64,000 bases of DNA. It comes from Circinella minor (lineage: Eukaryota; Mucoromycota; Mucoromycetes; Mucorales; Lichtheimiaceae). A program made the translations under genes and the position numbers. Within the stretch, counting starts at the first letter, position 1; each line of letters starts with the position of its first letter. A model generated the notes under the pieces. It made no database searches and had not been told where the DNA came from. It saw only the letters and a list, made by a program, of their open reading frames with translations. Of the stretch, positions 24,903-37,572 are shown in pieces. Location: positions 124,001-188,000 of the forward strand of contig JAEPRB010000019.1 of NCBI GenBank assembly GCA_016758965.1, given 5' to 3'.

Positions 24903-26424
24903 TTAAGGAATACTTTTTTCTTGATTATTTTTATATGAAGCTGTTGCATCATTAACACCACGCAATGTACGCTTTGAACGGTCGTATTGATTTGGCCATT
25001 GAACATTGACACCTAAAACTTGAGCAGCTAATAAAACCCATGCACTATCACGTAAAAATTCGCGTGCAATCAAAACTAAATCGGCTTGTTTGTTTTGTAA
25101 TAACTTTTCTGCATCTTCAGGTTCCGTAATTATACCTATTATTATTACGTATAATTAAGTAACTAATCTTTTTTTTTTTTTTTTTTTTTTTTTTTGGTTT
25201 CCCATACAAATATTTATAATAAAAAACAATGATATTCAAAAAAAAAACGTTTACTTACCAACTGAAGCTGTATCAATCTTTGCCTCCTTTTTGATAGTTT
25301 CAGAAAATGGAACTTGATATAACGGTTTTGGATGGTAATTAATATTGGGAAGGTTACCACCTGAACTACAATCAATTAAATCTACTCCAATTTCCTTTAA
25401 CTTTTTGGAATATTCGACAGCTTGCCAAATATCCCATCCATTTTCGTCATGACCCATTATATCAGGGTTACCATAATCAGTAGCGGACAAACGAACAAAC
25501 AAAGGTTTATGATCTGGCCAAACACCACGTACTGCTTTAGCAACTTCTAATGGAAATCGTAAACGATTTTCAAGAGATCCACCATATTCATCTGTTCGTT
25601 TATTTGAATGACCTGATAAGAAATTGTGTAACAAATATCTATGCAACAAAAAAATACGTAATTTTAAAATGACATGGTTTTTTCAAAACTTCAGGGGGGG
25701 GTGTAATGTGTATTAAATATGAACTTTACCCATGGGCACTATGAATTTCCAAAATCTCAATACCTGCTTTATCAGCTCTAACAGCAGCATTGGCAAACTT
25801 TTGAACAATTTCAGAAATTTCATTAACGGTAAGACCATGTGGATAAGGATGATTTTCATCAAATCTTATACCTTCAGAAGGTCCACGAACATCTTTTGGC
25901 CAACCATTTTCATTTTCTGGAACAATACTATAACCACCTTTACTCCATCCTGATCCCATATCTGCCTTTCTTCCTGCATGAGCAATTTGCATTGCTGGAC
26001 AACTTCCTTGTGATTTAATAAAGTCTGCAATACGTTTAATAGGAGGGATATGATCATCATCCCAAATACCAGAATCATCAGGTGAAATACGGCCCTGAGG
26101 TTCAACAGCTGTAGCTTCAATAATGACAAGACCAGCACCTTTTAATGCAAATGCTCCTAAATGAACCAAATGAAAATCATTTAAATAACCATTTTCACAA
26201 CTATACATGCCTAAATATTAAAGTTTGTCAGTTAAAGATATAAGTTTTTGTTATTGTTGTTTATTTTTATTCAAGTGATACTTACACATTGGAGATACAC
26301 CAATACGATTATGTAATTTAACGGATTTATAAGTCACTGGTTTAAATAATAATGAATTATGATTTTCATCCAAGGCAGAACCAGGAGGGATTTTATTATT
26401 TTGACCTTCTTTTGGAACCTCCAT
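24903..26424 (-). CDS. YqjM-type NADPH ene-reductase (Old Yellow Enzyme family), copy 1
   Basis: FMN-dependent oxidoreductase that reduces activated C=C bonds using NAD(P)H; physiological substrate unknown, roles in stress or xenobiotic reduction are usual. Exons 26424-26286, 26210-25730, 25638-25259, 25135-24903; 1233 nt, 410 aa. Seen: (beta/alpha)8 barrel with [19 protein letters not shown] (the MCMYS Cys of the YqjM class, ~aa 47), [27 protein letters not shown], the substrate-binding His pair in [15 protein letters not shown] (~aa 202), [22 protein letters not shown], and the C-terminal [16 protein letters not shown]. Tandem paralogue at 30328-28760. Intron 2 sits at the same codon in both copies; intron 3 does not. 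Confidence 0.95.
25171..25195. repeat. Poly-T run in intron 3 of ene-reductase 1
   Basis: About 25 consecutive T on the plus strand inside the predicted last intron. Confidence 0.85.
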
Positions 26425-27605
26425 TGTCTATAAAAAAATTATTTACGTGAAGAAGAAAGAAAAAACAAAAAGAGAGAAAAAAAAAGTCTTTTGATAAAAA
26501 TCATGCATCTACGTACGTTACAAAAATTCTTCTCAAATGTCAGCAGACCTTGTGTCCAATCAGTTATTTTTTTTCCATGTAAATAAAGTTTACTAGTAGT
26601 AGATTTCTAATTATTTCGTGTAATTTTTACTCTTTTTTTTTGGACACTTTATCTTATTCTATGATATCTTATTATTATTAACACATTATCAAAGTACGTA
26701 GTTTATAACATACGTATGTACTGAAAAAGTAAACTGGCTATGTTATACCATTTTTTTTCAATGTACAATCTATAAAAAGATCTAGTCCTGTGATAGATGT
26801 ACGGTAAAAAAGAAAAGAACTTGAATACATTCATATTCTCTTGACAACGTCTTATATGATATTCATCAATACGTAAAATCATTATGGGTTATAATATATA
26901 AATAATGTGCAAGTAAAGCCCTTCCGCCTTTACCATCAGATAATTTCTAAATCGAAAAATTCCATAAAAAGAAAAAAATTTCGGCTTTTCGATTCAGAAA
27001 TGAAAATTGTGATTACTAAAATAACTTGTTAATAAGAAATACTAGGATTTATACTTTTTATTTATTATTATATTAAAATCAATTAAATATATTAAATAAC
27101 TTTCTATAATTATGAGTCATGTGCTCGCTTCTTAATGAATAAAAAGGATAAGTGAAAGTATGGAAAAAATTAATATAACTTTTTCATGAGAGAAAAATAC
27201 GTAGAAAAAAAGCCTATATTTATATAGAAAAAAAAGAACAACTTTCAAATAATACAATATTACATAGAAAATATTGTATAGAAAAGCTATTTTTTCTATT
27301 TTATTTCTATTCGTACTAAAACGTTTTGTAAACAAATGAATAAAAAGTATGAACGAGTAATAAACTCACGTATTTATAAATTTCAGTTAGAGCTGCATCA
27401 AACATTATTAGATTTTCAGGTACATGTCCGTGGGGAACGGATATACTTTATATTACCCCAAGGAGTGAAAGGGGATAATAAAACATATAAAAAGACAATT
27501 TAACGAGAAGAAAGGGGGGGGGGGAAGACTACATTCATCACATCATCTTTGCTCATCAAATTTTCATTTCATTTCTTTTTTACTCCTATCTCTTTCATAA
27601 TAATA
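26425..27605. promoter_or_regulatory. Divergent intergenic region, ene-reductase 1 / thaumatin gene
   Basis: Serves the upstream sides of both flanking genes. Before the thaumatin gene: TATAAAA at 27486-27492, a ten-G run near 27515, and a CT-rich leader 27575-27600. A G-rich patch with CCCCAAGG / AAGGGG at ~27456-27475 may bind stress-type factors (STRE-like), an inference. On the minus strand near 27404-27369 a tiny frame MFDAALTEIYKY runs into a GTGAGT donor, but no partner exon was found. Confidence 0.45.
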
Positions 27606-28274
27606 ATGTTGAACATTATCAAGACCCTCTCTGTCCTTGTTGTCGCTGGCGTCAGCTTGGCTGCTCCTGCTTCTTCTTCTGGTGATGTTACTATTACTAT
27701 TAAGAACAGTTGTAGTAGTGATCTTCATATCTACAAACTTACTAATGGTCACGGTGGTGAAAAATCATCTCAAGAACTTTCTGCTGGTGCATCCAATGAT
27801 TATAAGGTCAATGGAAATTGGGCAGGTCGTTTCTGGGGTTGTCGTGATGGTGAATCTAATTGTGATCAATATGGTTCTGCTGTCTCTCTTGCTGAATTCT
27901 TATTCAAAGGGTATGAAGGTAGTGATTTCTATGATGTTTCATTTGTCGATGGTTTCAATTTGCCTATGAGCATTAAAGCTGATGGGAAGGCTGGTTCTGG
28001 ATATGATTGTGGTGCTCCTACTTGTTCTACTCTTCCCTCTTGTCCCAAGGAATTACAAACTGAAAAAGGTGATTGTATGAGTGCTTGTGCTGCCTTTAAA
28101 ACAGATGAATACTGTTGTACTGGTGATTTCAATGATCCCAAGAAGTGTAAGGCTAGTCAATATGCTATGAAATTCAAAGAAGGTTGTTCTGATGCTTATA
28201 GTTATGCTTATGATGATGCTAAAAGTACTTATGGTTGTAAAGCTACCAAGTATACTCTTACTTTCTGTCCATAA
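27606..28274 (+). CDS. Secreted thaumatin-like protein
   Basis: Intronless, 222 aa. Residues 1-20 (MLNIIKTLSVLVVAGVSLAA) are a signal peptide, with cleavage likely after VSLAA or SLAAP. The mature part has the thaumatin layout: DVTITIKNSCSSDLHIYKL (first beta strands), WAGRFWGCRDGESNCDQYG (the GR.WGC element), AEFLFKG, FYDVSFVDGFNLPMSI (family signature around DGFN.PM), then the Cys-rich domain II (DCGAPTCSTLPSCP, CMSACAAFKTDEYCCTG) and the end YGCKATKYTLTFCP. Family members are secreted, disulphide-rich and can bind beta-glucans; a cell-wall or development role is inference. Start chosen because it begins the signal peptide; an upstream in-frame ATG at 27549 gives no better one. A dead inverted copy lies at 24437-23780. 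Confidence 0.95.
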   Translation: MLNIIKTLSVLVVAGVSLAAPASSSGDVTITIKNSCSSDLHIYKLTNGHGGEKSSQELSAGASNDYKVNGNWAGRFWGCRDGESNCDQYGSAVSLAEFLFKGYEGSDFYDVSFVDGFNLPMSIKADGKAGSGYDCGAPTCSTLPSCPKELQTEKGDCMSACAAFKTDEYCCTGDFNDPKKCKASQYAMKFKEGCSDAYSYAYDDAKSTYGCKATKYTLTFCP

Positions 28275-28759
28275 GTCTTTTTTATTTATTTATTTACATA
28301 CGTAGCAAAAAAGATGTGATGACTTTATAATGTATTTATACCCAACCCATTCCTTTCCTTTTTCTTCACATTATATTTTTACGTTAAAAAAAAATTCATC
28401 ATTAGCAGCTGGCCTGCTCTTCATGTTCAACATTAATAAATATAACAAATTATTTTATATTTTATATTATTCTATGATATTCTATTTTTCAAAATAAGAG
28501 AATTGAAAAAGATATTTAAATGTAATAATAAGGTGTGTGTTTTATTATTATTATTATTATTAGCTAGTAATACGTAATAATAATAAAAAAGAAAGGTATT
28601 ATATGGTGTTATTTGATACTTTGGGGGGGTTCAATTTAAATTAAATAGACAACGAGTCTATTTAGAAGAAGAAGAAAAAAACTTCGATCTAATAATTGTT
28701 CTTTTATATTTACAAGAGAAGAAATTATAATATTCTTCTCTAGATTTCTTTTTGATAAT
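28275..28759. terminator. Convergent 3' flanks
   Basis: Tail-to-tail region between the thaumatin gene and ene-reductase 2. AT-rich with AATAAA at ~28434 and a TTATTA repeat near 28540. Probably holds both polyadenylation regions; no gene seen. Confidence 0.4.
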
Positions 28760-30328
<1,569 letters not shown>

Positions 30329-30808
30329 AATAATTAATTATCCCTTTTGGTAATGAAAAGAAGATGTACAGAATTGTCGCGGGTTCGTTGAGCGGTATTT
30401 ATACTATTTTTTGTTTAAAAGTTACTCCGGCCAAACAACTTTAGATTATTAATCAAGGATTTACCCAATTGATTATAAATCAGATCAGACTTCAAGAAAC
30501 GCTGTCATGAAAAAAAAAAAGCTGTCATGAACTTTAAAGCTAAATTGTCATGAAGCTATTCCATACCTGTTCTTTTTTTTTTAAAAAAAAAGAAAAAGAA
30601 AAAATGAACAATCAGTAGTCCTGTATTACGTACTTAGTGGTTGTGTATTATATACATATATTATATTTATTTGTAGTTATTATACAATATACAGTTGATT
30701 CATAATTAATTAAAAGAAAGAGAAGAAAAAAAAATGACAATAAACTAGTACGTAACATTATATAATTTTAAAATAGAGAGCAAATATTAATAAGATAAGG
30801 AAATTAAA
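30329..30808. promoter_or_regulatory. Upstream region of ene-reductase 2 with three TGTCATGA boxes
   Basis: TGTCATGA occurs at 30503-30510, 30523-30530 and 30546-30553, all in the same orientation about 20 and 23 bases apart. This is roughly 175-225 bases upstream of the ATG of the minus-strand gene. A TATA-like TTTATACTATTTT is at ~30396. The spacing of two helical turns suggests a cis element; the binding factor is unknown. The right end is the 3' flank of the HAM1-like gene. Confidence 0.45.
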
Positions 30809-33800
30809 TTATTGAGCTCTCTGTATGTTGGGTGCCATTCGACTAGTAGGATAATGTTGGGCATTATTTGTATCTTGATTACCACTAAGAGTATTTTGAT
30901 AATTCTTGTTGCTAGGGAATCCACTAGTATTTTTCATGGCTTGGTTGCTTTGTGCCATACCTTGTTGATCTGTTGTCATGGGTGAACGTCCACTATCTTG
31001 TCCTCCTACGATGTTGACGGGAACAAGTCGATTATTTTTCTTTACATAAGTACGACCGTCTTTTCCAACGATAACAGAAACCATGTTCTTATTGGTAGAA
31101 GCATTTTCATTAGTACCCATACCATACGATGAAGTTCCCATGTTGTTGTTACCAGTAGTAGCGGCTCCACCTGCCAACTGCTGCTGCTGCTGCTGCTGCT
31201 GTTGTTGTTGTTGTTGTTGTTGTTGCTGTCGTAGCTGCTCCAATTGTCTCTGTTGCTCTTCAAAATATTCTTCTTCCCTATTACGTCTCTCTCTTTCCTT
31301 CTCCATTCTTTTCTTTCGATCTTTGGTTTGTTTATCTTGAATACCAGACAACATACGCGATTGAACGGATCGATTCATAATTGTCAAAAGTGCAACAAAT
31401 AGACCAGGACGCTCTGGTCGTTCTACACGTTGTTGACGAAGTGCTCTATCAGCAGCAGTATTAGCGCTAACGTGTTGCTGTTGAGGTTCTGATGCAAGTG
31501 TTTGAATCGAAGTTTCTTTGGCCAAGGCTTGCTTATATTGTTTGGTCATCTTACGAGTGAGCTTCGCATCAGCTTGACCAATGGAATCAATAATCTTGGA
31601 TTCGATAGCCTTTTCAATCTGACGCTTCAAAACGGACATCATCAATGGTTTGATAGTCTTGTAAAGAATACTATTATAAAAATATAAGTATAATATTTAT
31701 CCGATTAATCATCATTATATAACACAATATGGGATCTCATGAAGGTACACAGGCACGAATAGTTTTTTGTTTTTTCTCTATTACTTACTCATGGCGACTA
31801 CCGTTGATTTTAACCTTGATCTTATCAATATGGCATTTACATTGAGCAACACGGAAAGTGTGATTTGGGTCATTGGAATTGCTAATGATTTTAGCGGTTG
31901 CTGAAACACCCTTTCTACCACCAAGCTATAAGTAATAATTATATTAGCATTAAATATATGTATTTTTAAGTATGATAAAATAAGGAGGTAGAGAATAAAA
32001 TCTTGATTCTTATTAGATGCTTACAACAACAGTAGCAACACCACGATCAGAAAGTTTAGGGAAACCAACTTTACGCTTAAAATACCATACAACCTAATAA
32101 TAATACATGGGTCATGTTTATTGATTAGTGCAAAAAAAAAAAAAAATACCTCTTAAAAATTGCTGACAAATAATGACGTAAAAAAATTAAATAAAATTTA
32201 GGTATGAGAGAGGAACATTTATTACTCACATCTTTAATAGTTGTTCGAATATCAGTCATCATGAGAAGAATGGATTGTTGGTTAACATTTGTTATATTCG
32301 TATGAGGGCTGAATTGGAGAAAGTTACCCATCTATATATCGTCATAATATACAAGTTAAAAGACTATTATAAAATATAGATATATTATTGTGTTTTTGTG
32401 GATAACAGGGGATATGTATGTATACCTTTATTTCCAAATTACCGGGCAAAAGTGTATCTCCTGGTAAAACAACGTTGTCTACAGCAAGATCCACTTGACT
32501 ATCTGAATATTCGATTCTTGGAACTCGTAGAAATTGAATGAATTCCAAGAGAGTTGCAGGTAATACCATACGCATATCTGTCAGCAATTGTGGTTTGAAG
32601 ACAACATTTCCACTTCTATATTATATAAATTAAAATATATAGTATTAACATTTTAGAAAATAATATGAAACTATAAATATATCTAGAGAAAGGGAGGGAT
32701 GTTACTTACGCATCAAGCCACAAGTCATTATGAATTTGCTTGACTCGCATTTCAATTTCACGCGCCATTGGATCTTCCTCCATAGCCCTGGTGTAAGCTT
32801 GGGCTTCATTCATCATAAAATCCATATGGCCACGATAATTTTCGCGTGTTAATTCACGAATACGATTGACAAGGTACTTGCCATCTTCTGTCGATTGGTC
32901 ATTGGCAGCATAATTAGGTTCTTTTAACAATCTTTGTATATAATTAACTGTTTGATCATAACATTGACGTAAAGTATTATCATTTTTAACATCTTGAACA
33001 ATAGTATCGATACCACGAATCAATGGATCCAACGATCTTCCTTGTGCCCAATCTTCAATAATAGTTTTAATTTCTGCTTCAGCAGCTGACCAATTGGGAT
33101 CTGAACGATATTCTTGTGCAGTTTGGGCTACCTTACCACCTGAGGATTCGGCAGCACCTCCAGCACGCTGACCCCATTTTTCGAAAAGCCAAAAGATCGT
33201 ATTGATAGCATCCTGATATTCTGAATTATCTTGAACTTCAGCAAGAACTGTCTTGAGGCGATCCACGATTTCATCCGTATTTTCTCGAGAAAACTTTTCA
33301 CGAGCATATTGTTTCGCACCTTGTTGTTGTTGTAAATGACCACTTTGTTCGTTCATTGATTGTTTCCATTCATCTTTTTTTGATTGGAATTTGTTTTGAA
33401 TGTATTCAGTTGCTTGCTTTTGTTTTTGTCCAAGATTGTTGGCGGCTTCATCGATATCTTCAGGACCATTATCAGATTGACCACCAGTGCTTCCAAATGC
33501 AGCTCCTAGCTTTGATGATGCTTTATCTTGACCCATTGATGAGTTTTGATTGTTCTTGTCGCGTAGTGCACCTTGGGCTTTTTGATCCATATTCTGAACT
33601 TGATTACTAACTTTGCTTGACACATCCGCAAGTTTAGAACTTGAGTCGTTGAATACTTCTTCAGCAATAGAAACAAGTTCATTTACTTGATCACGAAAAT
33701 GTCCATTGGTTACAATAAGCTTGCCTATCTTGAAAAGAGCATTGGCACCTATTTATTCACATTTTATTAGTAATAGATAGGAGGTAAAAATATTATCTGT

Positions 33801-34572
33801 GTTATATATAAATTGAATTTTTTTTTTTACCTTGTTTTGCTTCAGATTTCATTTGCTGTTGCGTACCACTTTGTGGTTGTGCATTCATATTCTGAAATCG
33901 CGCTGCAATCCATATATATATATGTGTGTGTGGGATTAGTTTTTATTGTATTGGTTATATATCAGCCCCAATAAATGATTAATTTTGTTACACCAGCCAA
34001 AAAATAAAAAGTCATGCATCATGCAAATTTATATTACCTTGCTGCGTTTCCGACGGTTGTAAGTTTAAATTATGCAAATGATAATGAAGCGACTGAAATA
34101 AGTGATCTCCATTCTTAGTATATATCATTTTTTGCAATGTTACTATAAGTGCTTGAAAGTCTGCTAATAACTTTTGACCATCGGATGACATTAAATTGCG
34201 TCGCTCATTAATGGCACGAATGTTTAACAAACGATCGAGCATTTCATTCAACTGATCGTTGTTTGGCATTTTACCTTCACGTAACGCATCAAATAAATCA
34301 ATGAAATCAACTGCTTCAGGTGTTGGTCTCATTTCTTTATATATATTACAAAAAATAGAAGGGGATTAGTTTGACTTGCTTTTATAGATATGTATATAAA
34401 ATCATGAAAACATACGTTGTTCTTTTTGTCTTTGTTGAGACTGTTTAATTTGTTGTCCTGGTGATAATGGTCTTGATGAATTCATCATCGGTTGCATTGA
34501 AGATGCTTGCTGTGTTGCATAATCCTGAGCATTTTGAACAGCTGCAGATTGATCTGCCATCATTTGTGCCAT
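30809..34572 (-). CDS. HAM1-like protein (fungal, BPI-like lipid-binding fold)
   Basis: Nine exons: 34572-34416, 34334-34038, 33902-33831, 33748-32710, 32615-32426, 32331-32230, 32093-32025, 31925-31789, 31670-30809; 2925 nt, 974 aa. Seen: a Q/S-rich N-terminus; a helical region with RPTPEAVDFIDLFDALREGK and MLDRLLNIRAINERRNLMS; a disordered middle; NTIFWLFEKWGQRA; a stretch with NDLWLDASGNVVFKPQL and LEFIQFLRVPRIEYSD; beta-rich NLEIKMGNFLQFSPHTNI and VVWYFKRKVGFPKLSDRGVA; then IKVKINGSRHDILYKTIKPL, a charged coiled coil (KDRKKRMEKERERRNREEE) and a ~16-Gln run at ~aa 835-850. The FLRVPRIEY and W.F.RK...P...D.G segments match my memory of HAM1-like/hyphal-anastomosis proteins, which carry an SMP/BPI-type lipid-binding domain. 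Membrane-lipid transfer is inference. The C-terminal Q/N tail is probably disordered. Confidence 0.8.
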
Positions 34573-34902
34573 TGATTGATAATAATAAAAATGTTAAAAA
34601 ATTATTCAAAAAGTAAGAAAATGAAAAGTAAAATAGAAAACAGAAAATAAAAAAGAAAGAAAAGAATAATTATTACAAGGGTTATTTCAATCGATCATGC
34701 AACTTTTTTATATTGCATAGACTTTTTTTTTGTTTGGGGGTTGTTGTTTTTTATTCAGGGGATGACTAAATTATGATACAAAAAAAAAAAAATTGAAATG
34801 AAATGAAATGGGTTAAAAGAAAATTGGGTTGAATGTGGGTTCGAGGAGGAGGGGTATTGTATATGTATTATTATTATAGGATATTATTAGATGAAATTAC
34901 AT
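34573..34902. other. Short intergenic, HAM1-like upstream / TRAPPC13 downstream
   Basis: 330 bases between two minus-strand genes. A and T runs with GGGG patches (34736-34770); likely the promoter of the HAM1-like gene and the 3' end of TRAPPC13. Confidence 0.4.
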
Positions 34903-36333
34903 TTATGAATTATTATTCCTTACAAACATATCACACAAATGATCAATGTCTTTTGTATATCCAGTCAGTAAATCCACAACTCGTAAACCTCCAATTCTTT
35001 GTAATCCAGGCGTCAATGGAAAAAATTCAAGTTGTGTTTCTGTCGAATGATTTGCTGCCAATTCACCTAAATTCCTTGTACTCAATCCGCTTAATAAAAC
35101 AGAACCCATCTTGGTTTTGACAGCTGATAAAACCAATTTCATATGCTGTGATGAATGGTTTCGAATCCTTATACCCAATTGGAAAGGTGTTTCCAAAATA
35201 ACATCCGCTGGTTCACCTTTCTTTAACCAAAATGGCTGAACTTCAACATCATCTAACAAGGGTGCTTTTCGTGTCAATTGTGACGTTTGTAATCGTCCAA
35301 GATCACCCATCGATGATCGCCATACAATATCCAATTTTCCCAATGCATTGGTCGTACGAGCGATTCTGTCATTTTGTGGATCTTTAGGAGTCAACATATA
35401 TAAATATTGTCGTACATCTTGTGGATGAATAAAATTATTGCCAAATACCAGCTTATTCATTTTTTGTTGTTCCTGATCATTATTTTCGTTATTGTTGTTG
35501 TCGTTGTCGTTGTCGTCGTCAGCATCACTATTACTGTTACGACTAATAATTCTATTCAAATCTTGAAAATCAAAGTGTTCTGATGGGTCAAATTTCATAC
35601 GTTCAAGAAACATGGGACCAGCAGATACATTTTGAAGTTGTGCTTCAAGAAATACGCGTCCATCAATCATGTTATTGACTTTGGTCTTTACAGCTAATGG
35701 ATTAGATACTTGAAACTTGTAAAATTTACGGAAATGACGTCGTCGTCCATCATCTGTGAAGTACTGAACAGTACATACAAGTATATGAACTCCTAATTCC
35801 TTGATTTCATGGGCTACTGTCACTGAAATAGTTGTATCCAATTGTTCATATTTGGTTTCACTTAAGTTGAATCGTTGTGACGATGTTTGTAGTTCCACTT
35901 TGACGTTCACTTGATGCGCACCAGTAGGTGGGGATTGTTGATAAGGGTTTTGCTGTTGTTGTTGTTGTTGATACTGGCCTCCTTCATTGTTTATGCTGAT
36001 CAATGTAGTAAATGTCTCACCGAGATAAATATTACCAAATGACGAAGGTAGTTTTAATAACTGACTTAAACCAAAGTCGCGAATGTGAAGTTCATTGGGT
36101 AGTTCAATAGGATGAGATGCAGTGATATCGGAAATGTTGAGTGATTCTAAACCTTCAACGAGTGGTGGATAAGATGAAGATTCATAGTAAACAGGTGCAC
36201 TAGTTGCCATGAGAGGACGTGATAAGCGCATGACCTTAAGTGATAGTATATGAGGAGCTTGTCCGTCATCTTGACTTGAAGGTGATAAAGGCGTTTGATG
36301 TGGTGGAGAGAGTTGTGAAACTTGTGCAGACAT
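34903..36333 (-). CDS. TRAPPC13: TRAPPC13 (TRAPP complex subunit, DUF974)
   Basis: Subunit of the TRAPP tethering and Rab/Ypt-GEF complexes of the Golgi. Single exon, 476 aa, close to the family norm of ~420 plus inserts. Seen: ILSLKVMRLSRPLMAT (the conserved LKVMRL.RP start), LSQLLKLPSSFGNIYLGETF (the L..P.SFG..Y.GETF hallmark), FTTLISINNEG, VTVAHEIKELGVHILVCTV, FRKFYKFQVSNPLAVKTKVN, RVFLEAQLQNVSAGPMFLERM, DPQNDRIARTTNALGKLDI, WRSSMGDLGRLQTSQL, and an Ig-like C-terminal domain with PFQLGIRIRNHSSQHMKLVL. Gln-rich (~aa 120-135) and Asp/Asn-rich (~272-292) inserts are lineage-specific low-complexity loops. An in-frame ATG further upstream is absent in this frame. Assigned from motifs. Confidence 0.93.
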   Translation of the reverse strand: MSAQVSQLSPPHQTPLSPSSQDDGQAPHILSLKVMRLSRPLMATSAPVYYESSSYPPLVEGLESLNISDITASHPIELPNELHIRDFGLSQLLKLPSSFGNIYLGETFTTLISINNEGGQYQQQQQQQNPYQQSPPTGAHQVNVKVELQTSSQRFNLSETKYEQLDTTISVTVAHEIKELGVHILVCTVQYFTDDGRRRHFRKFYKFQVSNPLAVKTKVNNMIDGRVFLEAQLQNVSAGPMFLERMKFDPSEHFDFQDLNRIISRNSNSDADDDNDNDNNNNENNDQEQQKMNKLVFGNNFIHPQDVRQYLYMLTPKDPQNDRIARTTNALGKLDIVWRSSMGDLGRLQTSQLTRKAPLLDDVEVQPFWLKKGEPADVILETPFQLGIRIRNHSSQHMKLVLSAVKTKMGSVLLSGLSTRNLGELAANHSTETQLEFFPLTPGLQRIGGLRVVDLLTGYTKDIDHLCDMFVRNNNS

Positions 36334-36725
36334 ATGAAATAGTAGACAAAGAAAGGGGTAAAAAAAAATCTGTGGTAGTTTGAACTGCCTGCTTTGTTAT
36401 ACAAGCTGAGATAATAAATGAAATACACCTTACAACTGGAAGTTAATTGAGATATTATATATCCATCAAAAATTTTGTTCAGTAATGTCAATTAGTATGG
36501 TTTTTAGACAGGTCACCAATATCAAAACACTTTGAACGCAATTTTTATAGTATTTACTACAATTGTTCTTTCCTTTATTCATAATATTCTATATATTAAA
36601 TAGAGATAATAATGGTACTAAATTTGAAATAAACAAATATATAAATACAAAAAAAAGAAAAGTACGTCAAGTAGAATGGAATAACAATATATCATATTCA
36701 ATAACTACAGGTTGTTTCAATCTTT
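36334..36725. other. Intergenic, TRAPPC13 upstream side
   Basis: AT-rich. No gene, and no repeat apart from a copy-1 boundary of the Cys-rich module at its right end. Confidence 0.4.
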
Positions 36726-37252
36726 TCACGCATATGGGGTTACCATACACTTCCCCCTCCTAGGACGAACGAATCCATCTTCAGAATTTCTCACAGGCAG
36801 TGCAGGGTTATCAAGATAATAACGGCTCTCATGACAGTCGTAATCCTAGTACGTACAAAGTGAATAATGACATTTGGATATATATACATATATAAGAATT
36901 AAAGAGTGTTCATAATACGCATTCAATAAATATAAGCGTTCGTTTCAAACATATTCATACCTTGAGTTTAAAAGTACAAAAGCATCCTAGCCTACAACAC
37001 GCATATGGAGTTACCATACACTTCCCACTCCTAGGACAAACGAATCAATCCCCGGAATTTCTCACAGGTAGTGCAGGGTTATCAAGATAGCAGCGGCTCT
37101 TACGACAGTCGTAATCCTAATATAAAAATGAATATAAATGACATTTAGATGTATATATATATATCAGAATTAAAGAGTGTTCGTAATACGCATTCCATAA
37201 ATACAAGCGTTCGTTTCACACATATTCATACCTTGAGTTTAAAAGTACAAAC
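36726..37252 (-). pseudogene. Tandemly duplicated Cys-rich exons, broken
   Basis: Two ~255-base direct repeats, each an exon plus its upstream intron on the minus strand. Exon copy A is 37116-36961 (156 nt, 52 codons): acceptor TATTAG, start DYDCRKSRCYLDNPALPVRN, a TGA in the middle, then FVCPRSGKCMVTPYACC and RLGCFCTFKLK to a GTATGA donor. Exon copy B is 36845-36726: DYDCHESRYYLDNPALPVRN, without that stop, then GKCMVTPYA and a TGA. The tail of a third exon copy (VCTFKLK then GTATGA) is at ~37231-37252. Introns between copies are homologous. Reading frame enters and leaves each exon at phase 0, so modules could be repeated freely. Nine Cys in copy A suggest a secreted disulphide-rich module. 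Family not recognised. Confidence 0.6.
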
Positions 37253-37572
37253 ATGGCCGTATTATTGCTATTAATTTACATCATACATGTCTGATATCAG
37301 AAAATTAATATAAGTAAAATCTGTACTATATACAGTTTACACAAGTGTACTAGATTAATTACCCACAAAAAGTGGTGTACGGATGTAGTATAAAAACAGA
37401 CTAAAATAAAATTGTTATTGAGCGTGGCGATAAGGTAGATGGAATAGTTTGCAACATTAAAATATATTTTTTTGCAGCTCATGCAAAGCAACGAAAAAAT
37501 ATGAAAGAATAAAGTGTGAGATTTCATAATAAGAAAAGCAAGAGGACAAATTTTATAAAAGTAGCCAACTAG
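37253..37572. other. Intergenic
   Basis: AT-rich; nothing supported besides the edge of the third Cys-rich exon copy. Confidence 0.35.

Noticed and set aside
27369..27404. Possible first exon MFDAALTEIYKY with GTGAGT donor on the minus strand
   Set aside because: No downstream exon with coding character was found before the ene-reductase gene.
31083..31340. Plus-strand frame with a long poly-Cys run
   Set aside because: It is the antisense of the poly-Gln (CAG/CAA) tract of the HAM1-like gene, not a gene.
36726..37252. CRISPR-like direct repeats
   Set aside because: Only two long units, homologous across exon and intron, in a eukaryotic genome. They are an exon duplication.
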